A DNA stretch of 64,000 nt from Caulochytrium protostelioides (taxonomy: Eukaryota; Chytridiomycota; Caulochytriomycetes; Caulochytriales; Caulochytriaceae): the NCBI GenBank assembly GCA_003615045.1, contig ML014139.1:62001-126000 (forward strand), given 5' to 3'. Under the pieces are notes generated by a model. The model did not search any database, was not told where the DNA came from, and worked only from the letters and a program-made list of their open reading frames with translations. Position 1 is the stretch's first letter. The number at the start of each line of letters is the position of its first letter. Shown here in pieces: positions 30,916 to 40,740 of this stretch. The translations under genes and the position numbers were made by a program.

Positions 30916-32976
30916 ATGGACGGCGGCGACCGACGCCGTGCGGCTCCCGCCGGCGCTCGCCATAGCCTGCCGGCCCCGTATGAAGCCGCCGCGCGGGGCC
31001 GCCGCCCACGCCCCCTCCCGCTCGTCCGCAGCGGACGGCGTCCATGGCCATCGTCAGCCGCCGCCACGACGACGTCCTCGCCGCTGCCGCCGCTGCCCGG
31101 CATTGAGGCCATCGCGTATCTGACGCGGCCGCTGCGGCGCTGGCTGCGGTGGCTGCTGCGGTGCTTCGTGCCGTGGGTGCACCTCGTGCGCGCCGTGCTG
31201 GTCGCCGAGCGCACGCAGAAATGGCTCATCCACCTCGGCACCGCGTGCGTCCTGCTCGGCGTGGCGCTCGGCTCCGCCGCCGCGTCCTACGGCCTCTTCT
31301 ACGCATACTACGTCCCGGACCTCTCCTACGACATCCCCGTCTACCTGCAAAAGAAGCCGATCGCGCCACCGCCACTGCCGCAGGACGGCCCAGACGGCTT
31401 CCTCATGGGCGGCGGCACGCCCCTCTGGGACCACGTCTATAACGACCGCGACCACGACCAGGGCTTGCTGGTCGCTCGCGTCAACATGACCGCGCCGCCG
31501 ATCCCGCATCTCCAAATGAGCCCCCCGGCGACGGCCCTCCGGGAAGGCGCGCTCGTGGCCGTGGCCTCAGCCGCCGCAGGCGGGCTGACGGGAGCGGCGG
31601 CGCCGGACCGCTCGCCGCACGGCCGCTACAGCCGGCCCCTAGAGCCCGAGCCCGTCGAGACGTGGCAGGGCGTGCTGACGGCCGAGCAGCTCTATACCAT
31701 CGGCGTCGAGCTCGTCGTGCCCGAAACGGCGCACAATCTGGATCTGGGCAACTTCATGATCGAGGTCACGCTGCGGGACGCGCAGCACGCGACGATCCTG
31801 TCGCGAGCGCGCCCTGCGTCGCTCATCTACAAGACGCCGCTGCTGCGGTCGCTCAGCACCGTGATGCGCGTCCTGCCGCTGGCGATGGGGTATGCGCGCG
31901 AGGCGCAGACGATCCGGATCCCCATCATCGAAGATTTCGAAGAGGACCCCGACCGGCCCTGCTACTCGGCCATCGTCCGCATCTCGACCAGCCGCCTCCA
32001 CTTCTACGAGTGCAAGCTCTATGCGCATGCATTCTTCCAGGGCCTGCGCTACTTCATGTACCACTGGCGCTGGACGACGACCCTCGTGCTCATGTCGCTC
32101 TTCCTCGTCTGGGAAGCCGTCCTCCTCTATGCCGTTTGGAAAGTCATTCTCTCGTTTGTCCACCCGCGGTCGCCACGGCGGCACCGTGACGGCGGTGACG
32201 ACGACCCAGCGGCGTCCAAGCCACCGCGGCTGATCGATTCCGCATCGGCATCGACGACGTCGGCCTCGCCGTCGGGCATCCGCACCGCCCATCGCCGCCG
32301 TCGGGCCTCCGCCGCCTCGTCCGCGTCCGCCGCCTCCGTAGCCGCGGACGCCGCGCCGCCGTCCCGCCGTCGCCGCCGTCCCACGTGGTCCGGCGACCAC
32401 GACAGCAGCCGCAACGAGGCGCATGGCCGCCCCGCCGACGCGCATCGACCGCGCCCCGCCGACCTCTCGCGGTCGGCGATTAGGCGCCCGACACGGCGGC
32501 GTGATGGCGATGCGGCGCGCAATGCCGCCTTCGCGACGCCCGCGCCGATCGTGCCGCCGCCCGTCGCTGACGCCGTGGACAGCCTCGACGCGCGCGACGG
32601 CCGCGAGCGCACGCCCCGGCGGCGGCCCGCGCGCCCGCCGCCGGCCGGCCGGGAACCGTCGGCCGGGGACGCGCGGCCATGGGCGACGCCCGGCGCGCTG
32701 CCCGGCCTGTCGCCCTCGCCCACGGTCCCGGGCGCGCCGCGGCCGCGGGTGTCGGGTGAAGCCTCGGACGCCGAGGCCGCGTCGCCGCTCCTGTTTTCGA
32801 ATCTGCCGCCGCCGTCGGGTGCGGTGATGATGGGCGCCATGGCGATGGCGACGCCGCCGCTGGCGCTGGCCATGGCCATGGGGCCGTCACCGTGGGCCGA
32901 CGTGGACGAACGCAACGATGCGGACGACGCCAATGACCACGTGACCGCGACGCGTCGGCGTCGTGATGCGCCGTGA
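30916..32976 (+). CDS. Seipin (lipid droplet assembly protein)
   Basis: 686 residues from MDGGDRRRAAPAG. Seipin architecture is clear: first transmembrane helix near 105-130 (LGTACVLLGVALGSAAASYGLF), luminal domain with 'PDLSYDIPVYLQ', 'YTIGVELVVPETAHNLDLGNF', 'MIEVTLRD', 'SRARPASLIYKTPLLRSL', and 'STSRLHFYECKLYAHAFFQG', then a second helix near 398-418 (TLVLMSLFLVWEAVLLYAVW). Seipin oligomers in the ER membrane mark sites where triacylglycerol condenses into lipid droplets. The luminal domain contains an inserted Pro/Ala loop. The cytoplasmic tail of about 260 residues is Arg/Ala/Pro-rich and disordered, making the protein more than twice the length of yeast seipin (285). Stop codons of this gene and the converging D2HGDH gene are only about 90 bases apart. 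Confidence 0.93.
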   Translation: MDGGDRRRAAPAGARHSLPAPYEAAARGRRPRPLPLVRSGRRPWPSSAAATTTSSPLPPLPGIEAIAYLTRPLRRWLRWLLRCFVPWVHLVRAVLVAERTQKWLIHLGTACVLLGVALGSAAASYGLFYAYYVPDLSYDIPVYLQKKPIAPPPLPQDGPDGFLMGGGTPLWDHVYNDRDHDQGLLVARVNMTAPPIPHLQMSPPATALREGALVAVASAAAGGLTGAAAPDRSPHGRYSRPLEPEPVETWQGVLTAEQLYTIGVELVVPETAHNLDLGNFMIEVTLRDAQHATILSRARPASLIYKTPLLRSLSTVMRVLPLAMGYAREAQTIRIPIIEDFEEDPDRPCYSAIVRISTSRLHFYECKLYAHAFFQGLRYFMYHWRWTTTLVLMSLFLVWEAVLLYAVWKVILSFVHPRSPRRHRDGGDDDPAASKPPRLIDSASASTTSASPSGIRTAHRRRRASAASSASAASVAADAAPPSRRRRRPTWSGDHDSSRNEAHGRPADAHRPRPADLSRSAIRRPTRRRDGDAARNAAFATPAPIVPPPVADAVDSLDARDGRERTPRRRPARPPPAGREPSAGDARPWATPGALPGLSPSPTVPGAPRPRVSGEASDAEAASPLLFSNLPPPSGAVMMGAMAMATPPLALAMAMGPSPWADVDERNDADDANDHVTATRRRRDAP

Positions 32977-33068
32977 TGCACCGCGTTCGTGCGCAGCCTG
33001 GACCTGTATATGATACGTATAAGATACATTAAAAATGGGGAGAAAAAAAATGAAATGGTGGAAAACGG

Positions 33069-34745
33069 TCACTGCAACACTTTGTACGGGTTCATGATGC
33101 CCTTGGGGTCCAGCATGGCCTTGATGCCATGCATGATGCGGATCGAGTGCTCGTCCTTGCTGTAGGAGACGTACTTGGGCTTCATGAAGCCGACGCCGTG
33201 CTCGGCCGAGACGGAGCCCTGGTGGCGCTGCGTCCACTCGTACACCCACGGCTCAATGGCCTGCGTGACTTCGGGCGTGAAGTCACGCGCGACCACGTTC
33301 AGATGCAAGTTGCCGTCACCGAGATGGCCGTACCCGGTGATGAACCGGACCGGGTCCTGGTCGGGCTGCGCCGAGTCATAAAGCCCCTTCTGCTTCAGGT
33401 GGGCCTTGGCGTCGTTGACAAGATCGTACAGCACCGGCACGGGCATACTGATATCGTACTTGTAGCACGCGCCGGCGGTCGTCGCGGCGTCCGAGATGTT
33501 CTCGCGGGTCTCCCAGAAGGCGCGCGCCTGCGTCTGGTCCTGCGCGATCGCGCCGTTCTCCACGAGCGGCTTCTGCTCGTCCATCGCGCGCTCGATGAAG
33601 CGCTCCAGCTTCTCGCGATCCATGTCGGCGTCGGAGCCTTGGGTCTCGAGCAGCACGTAGAAGGGCGCATCGAAGAGATGGGGCGTGCCCGCGGTCGGCA
33701 GCTGCGTCTCGACGAGCTGCTGCGAGGTGCGGTCCCAGAACTCGAACGCCGACAAGATCTCGCCCACGTGGCGTCGCGCCGCGATAAAGAGCCGCTGCAC
33801 GTCTTCGAACGTGCTGACGGCGAAGATGCCAACCTGGGTCGAGGGGAGGCGCGGCGGGGTCAGCAGCGAGACCGCCGTGATGACGCCGAGCGAGCCTTCT
33901 GAGCCGATGAACAGCTGCTTCAGATCATACCCCGTGTTGTCTTTGCGCAGCGTGCGCAGCATATCCACGACCGTGCCGTCGGCCAGCACCACTTCGAGAC
34001 CGAGCACGCTGCCGTGGAGGCTGCCGTACCGCAGCACGCGCAGGCCACCCGCATTCGTGGCCACATTGCCGCCGATGTGGCAGGAGCCCTTAGCGCCCAG
34101 GTCCAGGGGGCACATGAATCCGCGCTCGCCGACGTAGTTGTCGAGCGACTCGAGCACGACGCCGGCTTCGGCGACGACGATGCCCGAGACATCGTCGAAG
34201 TGACGGATTGCGTTGAGGCGGCCCGTGCTGAGCACAATTTCGTCAAAGACGGGCACCGAGCCGCCGACAAGCCCCGTGTTGCCGCCCTGCGGCACGACGG
34301 CGAGATTCTCGGCGTGGCAATACGCGAGCACCTGGCTGACCTGCGCCGTGGTGCTCGGCTTCAGCACGAGCTGGCTCTGCCCGCGGTACTTCTTGATCCA
34401 GTCCACGTTGTACGGCAGCAGGTTCATATCATCGGGATCTGTCGCATACGTGACGCTGTTGACCTCGTGGCCGAGCAGCTTCCGGAAGTGCTCGACGTGC
34501 TGCGGCGTGAGCCGCGCGAAAGACGCGTTGCGGGCCACGGGATGGCCGCCCGCGGGCATCGCGTCTGCCGTGAACGGCACGTCCTCGAGCTGCTTGGATT
34601 TCTTGATCGTGACCTCCGGCGCCGGCGCCGTGCGCCACGCGGACGACTTGCTGAAGCCACGCGATGGAGCCGGCAGCCGACGGCGCAGCAGGGCCGACCG
34701 CGCCGCCGCGGACGCCGCCGCCGGTAGTCTCGTCCGGGCCAGCAT
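33069..34745 (-). CDS. DLD2: D-2-hydroxyglutarate dehydrogenase, mitochondrial (D2HGDH/Dld2 type)
   Basis: 558 residues. The start is an Arg/Ala-rich mitochondrial presequence (MLARTRLPAAASAAARSALL). The FAD-binding PCMH domain holds 'PQGGNTGLVGGSVPVFDEI', 'PLDLGAKGSCHIGGN', 'GLEVVLADGTVVDML' and 'KDNTGYDLKQLFIGSEGSLG'. The C-terminal domain has 'LGEILSAFEF'-type sequence (VGEILSAFEFWDR), 'GYGHLGDGNLHLNV' (metal-binding His) and 'QGSVSAEHGVGFMKPK'. The pattern follows D2HGDH/Dld2 closely, more so than cytochrome-type D-lactate dehydrogenase. The enzyme oxidises D-2-hydroxyglutarate to 2-oxoglutarate, passing electrons to an acceptor (ETF in animals; yeast Dld3 uses pyruvate). No missing motif was seen. 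Confidence 0.95.
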   Translation of the reverse strand: MLARTRLPAAASAAARSALLRRRLPAPSRGFSKSSAWRTAPAPEVTIKKSKQLEDVPFTADAMPAGGHPVARNASFARLTPQHVEHFRKLLGHEVNSVTYATDPDDMNLLPYNVDWIKKYRGQSQLVLKPSTTAQVSQVLAYCHAENLAVVPQGGNTGLVGGSVPVFDEIVLSTGRLNAIRHFDDVSGIVVAEAGVVLESLDNYVGERGFMCPLDLGAKGSCHIGGNVATNAGGLRVLRYGSLHGSVLGLEVVLADGTVVDMLRTLRKDNTGYDLKQLFIGSEGSLGVITAVSLLTPPRLPSTQVGIFAVSTFEDVQRLFIAARRHVGEILSAFEFWDRTSQQLVETQLPTAGTPHLFDAPFYVLLETQGSDADMDREKLERFIERAMDEQKPLVENGAIAQDQTQARAFWETRENISDAATTAGACYKYDISMPVPVLYDLVNDAKAHLKQKGLYDSAQPDQDPVRFITGYGHLGDGNLHLNVVARDFTPEVTQAIEPWVYEWTQRHQGSVSAEHGVGFMKPKYVSYSKDEHSIRIMHGIKAMLDPKGIMNPYKVLQ

Positions 34746-35341
34746 GATGTCGCGTATGCTACGCCAAACGAAGACGCGGAGAAGGAGACCGTCGGGTGGT
34801 CGCCAAATCAGTGGGAACAGGAAGCCGTCACACGAGGCGCGAGTTCGCGACGAGGGGCGTCACGGGGAGTCCATGCGCCAAGGGTGGCGCGGAGGTCATC
34901 AGCGTGGATCGCGCCATCCCACGAAGGAATCGCGTCGCATGGGCAGCGATCGTCCATGGGATCAGATCTGCATGACTCGTGAAGCAGATTCTTTGACGAT
35001 GCAATCGTCCATGTCCATGGGTGAAGGACGGCGATGGGAGACGCGGTCGAGGGGAACCGCGATCGCCCTTGCATGCATGCATGCAGGCAGGCATGCAGGC
35101 ATGCGCCCTCCTACGCGCCAAGGGTCCGAGCCATCGTGGCGCATCGGCACCGTGGACGGCGGAAAGGGAAAAGGTCGCGGCCCTTCCCATCGTGCGGCCG
35201 CCTTCAACGTGGCTGCGGACGTCATCGCCGGCCGCCATGGGCCGATCACCCCGCATCCGTCCCACAGACCGCATGAGGACCGAGAGACCACAGGAGACTT
35301 AAAGTATACTCCTTCGGCGTTAAAGACACAAGACGAGAGGA
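34746..35341. other. Intergenic, D2HGDH promoter and ATG11 3' flank
   Basis: 600 bases containing the D2HGDH promoter, a GCATGC-rich repeat at 35071-35104 and A/T-richer sequence at 35298-35345. Confidence 0.5.
35071..35104. repeat. gcatgc / aggcatgc short repeat
   Basis: Self-complementary gcatgcatgcatgc followed by aggcaggcatgcaggcatgc copies. Each GCATGC is a palindrome. Confidence 0.8.
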
Positions 35342-38300
35342 TTAGAACTGCACATGCTTCAGGAAGCAGAAGCAGAACACGGCGTCCGGCTTCAGCTGGA
35401 ACGGGTTCCGCAGCACGGGCGCGCCGACGCTCCGGTCGTGGTCGTCGTCGCCGTCGTCGCCGTCGTCGTCGCCGTCGGCCGCGGCGCAGTCGCCGTCCTG
35501 CGCCAGCAGCACCGACCCGCGGCCATCGGCCGTCACGCGGCGCCGCTGGACGCCCACGATGCGCGCGAGCACGAAGTCGTGCCGCCGGAACTGCGGCGCA
35601 AGCGTCGGATCCGCGAGCGCCGACGGTGCCACGAAGTGGTGCGGCGCGCCGATGTTGAACGCCGCCCACGCCCGCGGGTGCCGCGTCGGCAGGAACAGCG
35701 CCAGCACGCCCGGCGCAAAGGCCAAGAAGGCCAGCTGGTGCTGCGTGCCGGGGGCGGCCGTCGGCGTCGTGGCGCCACCGCCGGTGAGGCCGCCGCCGCC
35801 GCGCTGACTCGGCGCGTGGCTGTACGTCTGGCTCTGGCTCTGACTGGGCGTCTGGCTCGCCGCGTGCCGCGGGGCCCATCGCGCCCGCGTGGACGCCGCG
35901 CGCCACGGGTGCTGCTCGAGGTAGCTCACCTGCTTGAAGAGGGCACGCAGGGCGTCGTCCCAGGCGCGCTTCGCCGTCGCTTCGACGTCGGGCGCGGCGG
36001 CATAGACGGGCGCGTCGGGCGGCAGCGTGAAGTCGCGGAGCTGCTGAAGCGCGTCAGCGAACTCGTGCTGCCAGTGCAGCACCGGATCATGGGACACGGC
36101 GGCCGTGCTGCGCGTCGTGGACCACGAGCCGACCACGCCGCCGCCGCCGCCGCCCACCAGCGTGTCACGCCCGCCGCCGTTGGCATCGGACGGCACGTCC
36201 GTCACCAGCGCCGTGGGCGCCACCGGCGCCGCAACTTCGGCCTCGAGGCCGTCCAGCAGCATTTGGAAGAGAATCCACATCGTCTCCAGGTGGTCGCGGT
36301 ACGTCTCGGCGAGCACGCACGGCGGCCTCAAGACTTCCGGCAATACCGGCGGCGATGCCACGGGAAGGGGCATCGGGCTGGTGAGGGTCGAGGCGGTCGG
36401 CGGCCGCGGCGCAACGGGCGAGGTCTGAGTGGCGACCGGCACGCTGACAGCGGCGGCGTCGGTGTCGGCACCGTCCGCCTGGGTCGCGGCGTCGTCAGTG
36501 GGTACGGCCGCGGTTTGGATGGCTTGGTCGTCACCGAGCGCGGGCGCGAGCGCGACCATCGGCGACGCCGCAGCCGCAGCCGCCGCCGAGGCGACAGCGG
36601 TCGCGAGTTCGGCGCGGCGTTCCGCCAGGCGGTCCGTGAGCGACCCCACCGCTTCGTCAAGCGCGTCGAGGGAGGGCAGCTCCGAGTCGGCGACTGCGAG
36701 CGGCGGTGGTGCCGTCGTGGCCGCCGGCAGACTCGACAGACTCGTGGCGCCGTCGGAGGTGGTCGCAGCCGAGCGGTCCAGCAGGCCGCCCGCCGCAGAT
36801 GGCGACGCACCGACGGCGTCTGGCGCTGCTTCAGCAGGGGCGGCGGCCGCGCGGTCCGCCGCTACGGCGTGCTGGGCACCGAGCGTCAGCGCGGCCACGT
36901 GGCGACGCCACGCGCGGAGCTGTCCGACGCGCGCGTCTTGCTCACGCGCATGCGACTGCTTCATGTCCGCGAGTTCACGCCGTAATTGCGCGACTTCCGC
37001 ATCGCGCGCCGCGAGCTGCTCACTCAAGGATGCGATCTTCTGGGCCGACTGGGCGGTTAACGCGGCGGCGGACGCCGGCGGCGTGCCGGCGGCGGACGCC
37101 GCCACCAGGTCCGGCGACGGTAGCGTCGGATACGTGCGTGCCGCGGGCATCGGCGAGATCCGTTTGTCCGTGTCGCCGCCGCCGCCGCCGCCGCCGCGGT
37201 CGTCAGTCTCATGAGACGGCGACGGCGTCGCCGTGCCCGGCTGTCCGCCGCCCGCGACGGTCGCGAGGCTCTGCGATGGCATGGACGACTGGGAGGGCGT
37301 CGGCAGCGTGCCGAGCGAGGGCTGCGAGGGCAGACTCGGCGCCAGATGGGGAGGCACGGGCGCCGCCGTCGCGAGACCGAACCGCACCATGAGACGCTCG
37401 AAATCCATACTGACCGCGTCGATCTGGCCACCCATCTTGACGAGCGTGGCTTGCAGCTTGCTGAGGCTCTCGCCGCGCTTGTCCGGCACCGCCGCGGGAC
37501 TGCCGTCGGCCTGGGCCGGGGGAGGCGGGGCGGCGCTGCCGAGCCGGACCTGGGCCATGTGGCGCTCGAACGCGATGAGGTCGTCGCGCGTGAGCGGCGG
37601 CAGCGTCTCGTCGGTCTGGGTGAGCGTGACGCGGCAGACGATGACGGGGTCGTCTAAGCCCCGGATCAAGCCGCGCGGCAGGTAGCGTGCGATCTGGCGC
37701 GCGAACGCGGCGCGGCGCCGGTCCTCGGACGCGGCGACGCGGTGCATGACCTCGTCGAAGTCCTGCGCCTTGCGCATCACGAGCGCGCGGACGGTCCGCC
37801 GCCGCACGACTTCGATGAGCGCCGCGCCGAAGGCGACGCCCATGCGGTGCACGTGCAGGATCTGCTGGAACGCCTGCGAGTGCCCGTTCAGCGTCGCCGT
37901 CAGCACCTCCAACTCTGGCAGCATCACCGCGATCTGGCTCTGTGCGCTCGAGATCCGGCGCAGCTGCCGCTGGAGGCGCCGCCGCAGCGCTGCCTTGCTG
38001 TCGCTGAACAGCACGACGGCATCGCGGATCCGGCGGTCGTGCTCCGTCAGCTCCGCCAGCACGGGGCCCGGATCGGCCTCGCCGCCGACGGCGTCCGCGG
38101 CGCCGCCGTGGAGCGACGCATAGCAGTGGCGTAGTCGCTCAGCCCAGGCGTCGTCCGGCAGCGCCGCCGCGCGGAACCCCGTCACCGCCGCTTCCAGCGC
38201 CGCCATATGCGCCGCCATCGCCGCGAGAGCGTGCTGGGCCTCCGCGAGCGGCGCCTGGAGCCGCGCCACGTCGTCCTGCATCGCGTGGAGCACAGCGACG

Positions 38301-39784
38301 CTTTCTTCGCGCGCGGCGGCGGCAATCGAGCGCAGCATCGCGCGGAACTGCGCGAACCGTGGGACGAACTGCATGTGCGCTAATCCGCAGTGGTGCGCCC
38401 ACAGCAGTAGTTTCTCTTCGGGGACGAACTGGCTCAGGTACGCCGTGGGCGCCGTCGCGGAGGGCGCGGCAGACGACCCGTCGGAGCCATGGGGCGCGCC
38501 GTGGAGGCTCTTGGTCGGCGATCCGCTGACGGGGTGCACGAGCGGCAAGGACGACGGCGCCGCCGCCACCAGCGGGGGCGAGGACGATGAGGAGCGCGTG
38601 GCAGTGGCGCCGCCGCCGCCGGCCGAGACATCGACCAGCACGGCGGGCGGGACGGGCACGTGGCGCAGGGTCTCGAGGTCGGCCGGGAAGGTGGCGAGCA
38701 GCTGCGCGTGGCGCGCGACCTCGGCCTCCGCATAGGCCTCGAAGGGCGCCGCGACGCCGACCGCCGTTTCGGCGTGGCTCGCGAGGTTGCGCTGCGCCAC
38801 GTGGAGGCCGGCGAGCTGGACGCGCTGCTGCGCGACGAGGGCGCGGAGGGCGCGGACGTGGGTCGCGGCCGTCGCGTGGATGGCGCGCACGTAGGCGAGG
38901 TGCGCGTGCAAGGCGGCTTCGTAGGCGGCGACCTGGACGTCGGGCGGCTGCGCGGACGTCGCCTGCGGCAGGGTCATCAGGACCGTGAGCGGCACCGGCG
39001 GCTCAATATCGACGAAATCTGACGCGTCGGCCAGCGGGAACGCCCGCGGGCGCGCGCGCCGCAACGCGGCCGCCTCCCCGTCCCCGGCATCGCCCAGCGC
39101 CTCAGCGTCCTCGCCGTCCTCGTCCGGCCCATCGCCGCCGCCGGTGAGGTGCTCGCGGTCGAAGAGATACACGATGGGGCCGCCTTCCTCGTCGCCGACG
39201 TCGGCGGGCGGCAGATGCGCTTCGGGCTCCAGCGGGTCGGGGCCTCTTACGGCGGCATCGAAAGGGTCAGCGGAGCCGTCGCCGTCCTCGCCGCCGTTGC
39301 CGCCGCCGTTGTCGCCGAGGCCGCCGTCGACGTCGGGCTCAGACGACGTTGCGCCATGGCGGCGCTCGTCGGAGTGGAACGCGAGACCGCCCGCGGTCTC
39401 GGATCGGGCGATGGCCGCCCATACCGCGATGAGCGCCGGGCGGAGCTGCTTGCCATGGCGCGTCAGCAAGATCTGGTTCGGTTCGGGAACGCCGGCGGCC
39501 GCCGCGATCGCGGCCTTGAGGGCTTCGAGGGCGGCCGCGGCGGCCGCGGGCGCCGTCGCCGTCGCCGTCGCGGCCTGCAGGGACGCCGTGGAGGCCCCCG
39601 TAGGACCGCGCAGATGGGCGCCGTCAGCGGCGGACTCTGCAACCGGCGACGGCGCGTACCCCGTCAGTGAATCGGCGAGCGACGGCCGTCGCGCGGCGGG
39701 GGTTGCGCCGGCGGCGGCAGCAGCGACCGGCACGCTCACGGACGAGACGGCGCCGCTTTCGACATGGAAGACTTGGAAGCGCAT
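35342..39784 (-). CDS. ATG11: Autophagy scaffold Atg11-like protein
   Basis: 1480 residues from MRFQVFHVESGAV; the frame is open to 40414, but the extra part is not family-like. The N-terminus is a ubiquitin-like fold as in Atg11/FIP200, with 'AAGVPEPNQILLTRHGKQL' near 95-110 and 'GPIVYLFDREHL' near 200. The helical Atg17-like region follows (AYEAALHAHLAYVRAIHATA; GLAHMQFVPRFAQFRAML). A coiled coil lies near 910-960 (LSEQLAARDAEVAQLRREL). The Atg11 C-terminal domain closes the protein (FVLARIVGVQRRRV, NPFQLKPDAVFCFCFLKHVQF). Atg11 tethers cargo receptors and Atg9 and activates Atg1 kinase in selective autophagy. Long Ala/Ser/Thr-rich linkers make it larger than yeast Atg11 (1178). Confidence 0.85.
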   Translation of the reverse strand: MRFQVFHVESGAVSSVSVPVAAAAAGATPAARRPSLADSLTGYAPSPVAESAADGAHLRGPTGASTASLQAATATATAPAAAAAALEALKAAIAAAAGVPEPNQILLTRHGKQLRPALIAVWAAIARSETAGGLAFHSDERRHGATSSEPDVDGGLGDNGGGNGGEDGDGSADPFDAAVRGPDPLEPEAHLPPADVGDEEGGPIVYLFDREHLTGGGDGPDEDGEDAEALGDAGDGEAAALRRARPRAFPLADASDFVDIEPPVPLTVLMTLPQATSAQPPDVQVAAYEAALHAHLAYVRAIHATAATHVRALRALVAQQRVQLAGLHVAQRNLASHAETAVGVAAPFEAYAEAEVARHAQLLATFPADLETLRHVPVPPAVLVDVSAGGGGATATRSSSSSPPLVAAAPSSLPLVHPVSGSPTKSLHGAPHGSDGSSAAPSATAPTAYLSQFVPEEKLLLWAHHCGLAHMQFVPRFAQFRAMLRSIAAAAREESVAVLHAMQDDVARLQAPLAEAQHALAAMAAHMAALEAAVTGFRAAALPDDAWAERLRHCYASLHGGAADAVGGEADPGPVLAELTEHDRRIRDAVVLFSDSKAALRRRLQRQLRRISSAQSQIAVMLPELEVLTATLNGHSQAFQQILHVHRMGVAFGAALIEVVRRRTVRALVMRKAQDFDEVMHRVAASEDRRRAAFARQIARYLPRGLIRGLDDPVIVCRVTLTQTDETLPPLTRDDLIAFERHMAQVRLGSAAPPPPAQADGSPAAVPDKRGESLSKLQATLVKMGGQIDAVSMDFERLMVRFGLATAAPVPPHLAPSLPSQPSLGTLPTPSQSSMPSQSLATVAGGGQPGTATPSPSHETDDRGGGGGGGDTDKRISPMPAARTYPTLPSPDLVAASAAGTPPASAAALTAQSAQKIASLSEQLAARDAEVAQLRRELADMKQSHAREQDARVGQLRAWRRHVAALTLGAQHAVAADRAAAAPAEAAPDAVGASPSAAGGLLDRSAATTSDGATSLSSLPAATTAPPPLAVADSELPSLDALDEAVGSLTDRLAERRAELATAVASAAAAAAASPMVALAPALGDDQAIQTAAVPTDDAATQADGADTDAAAVSVPVATQTSPVAPRPPTASTLTSPMPLPVASPPVLPEVLRPPCVLAETYRDHLETMWILFQMLLDGLEAEVAAPVAPTALVTDVPSDANGGGRDTLVGGGGGGVVGSWSTTRSTAAVSHDPVLHWQHEFADALQQLRDFTLPPDAPVYAAAPDVEATAKRAWDDALRALFKQVSYLEQHPWRAASTRARWAPRHAASQTPSQSQSQTYSHAPSQRGGGGLTGGGATTPTAAPGTQHQLAFLAFAPGVLALFLPTRHPRAWAAFNIGAPHHFVAPSALADPTLAPQFRRHDFVLARIVGVQRRRVTADGRGSVLLAQDGDCAAADGDDDGDDGDDDHDRSVGAPVLRNPFQLKPDAVFCFCFLKHVQF

Positions 39785-40559
39785 GGCCTCGAGGCGCTGC
39801 GGGCGGACGGGCGGGCGAGACGGCGCAACGCCGGCGCGGGGGGAGAGCCCTGCGCGCTCTCGGCGGCGCTGAGCGCTGGGCCCCCTGAGCGCTGAGCTCG
39901 CGACGACCAGAAGGACGGCGGCCGTCCGCGGCGAGTCTCGATCGCTCCACGGAAACGGGTACCAGGGACGGGGCTGCGGGGAGTGCCGTATGCAGACGAC
40001 GCGGCGGCCAAGAGGGCCGATAGCGGGGACGGACGGCCCTCGCGTCTCGGATCGTGCGATCGTCGACGCGCGAGCGATGCTGCTGGCGCCGTCGGGTCGA
40101 GCGGCCATGCAGGCCGTCGCCGCGTCGCGATTGCCTCGCCACCGTATGCGGATGGCGAGTATACCACGTGCTGGCACATCGCCGACGAGGCCAGCGCGAT
40201 CGCGGGTCGCCGACGACTTCTGAGAAGGGGGAAGGGCCTTCTGCTGGCGGCGGCGGCGGCCTGAGGGGTGCGGGGTTGTGAGCCCACGGGCCGTTCCCTT
40301 CGGTAGCTGCGCCACGCAACGGTCCTCCCGCACATGCCACCCATGCGACGGCGTTTCGTTCGGTGGCGTTTTCTTGATGCGTGGAAGGAGGGGCGGGAGC
40401 CACGTGATCGACACAACGACGGTCGCTGCGGTCTAAAGAAGCGAGATGCCCAAGGCCGGCGCTGATGGAGACAACGATGAGATGGGGATACGCGCTCAGC
40501 GCTGGACGAGGCATGTGTGCTGATACTTCGACTTGTTGGAGAAGCATGACATAGACAGA
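39785..40559. other. ATG11 promoter region
   Basis: 775 bases upstream of ATG11. The ATG11 frame runs on without stop to 40414, so a longer N-terminus cannot be excluded. G+C content falls from about 40500 into the decayed mobile gene. Confidence 0.45.
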
Positions 40560-40740
40560 ACGTGGAGAAGCGCCAGCATCACGAAAATGTCGCCATGTCA
40601 ACCTCGTGCCCAGTTCACTATCGTAACTTCTATGCGGTGTGACCTGCTGCAGGTCCACGCAAGATGGCGACTCGTTACCAGAAGCCATTCGTGGCCATTC
40701 GTGATCCCAGAGCCGTCGGCGGCCACCCTGGCAAGCTGGA

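Noticed and set aside
35354-36985. 543-codon plus-strand frame opposite ATG11
   Set aside because: It mirrors a strongly supported gene; composition is Arg/Gly/His-rich and no domain is seen.
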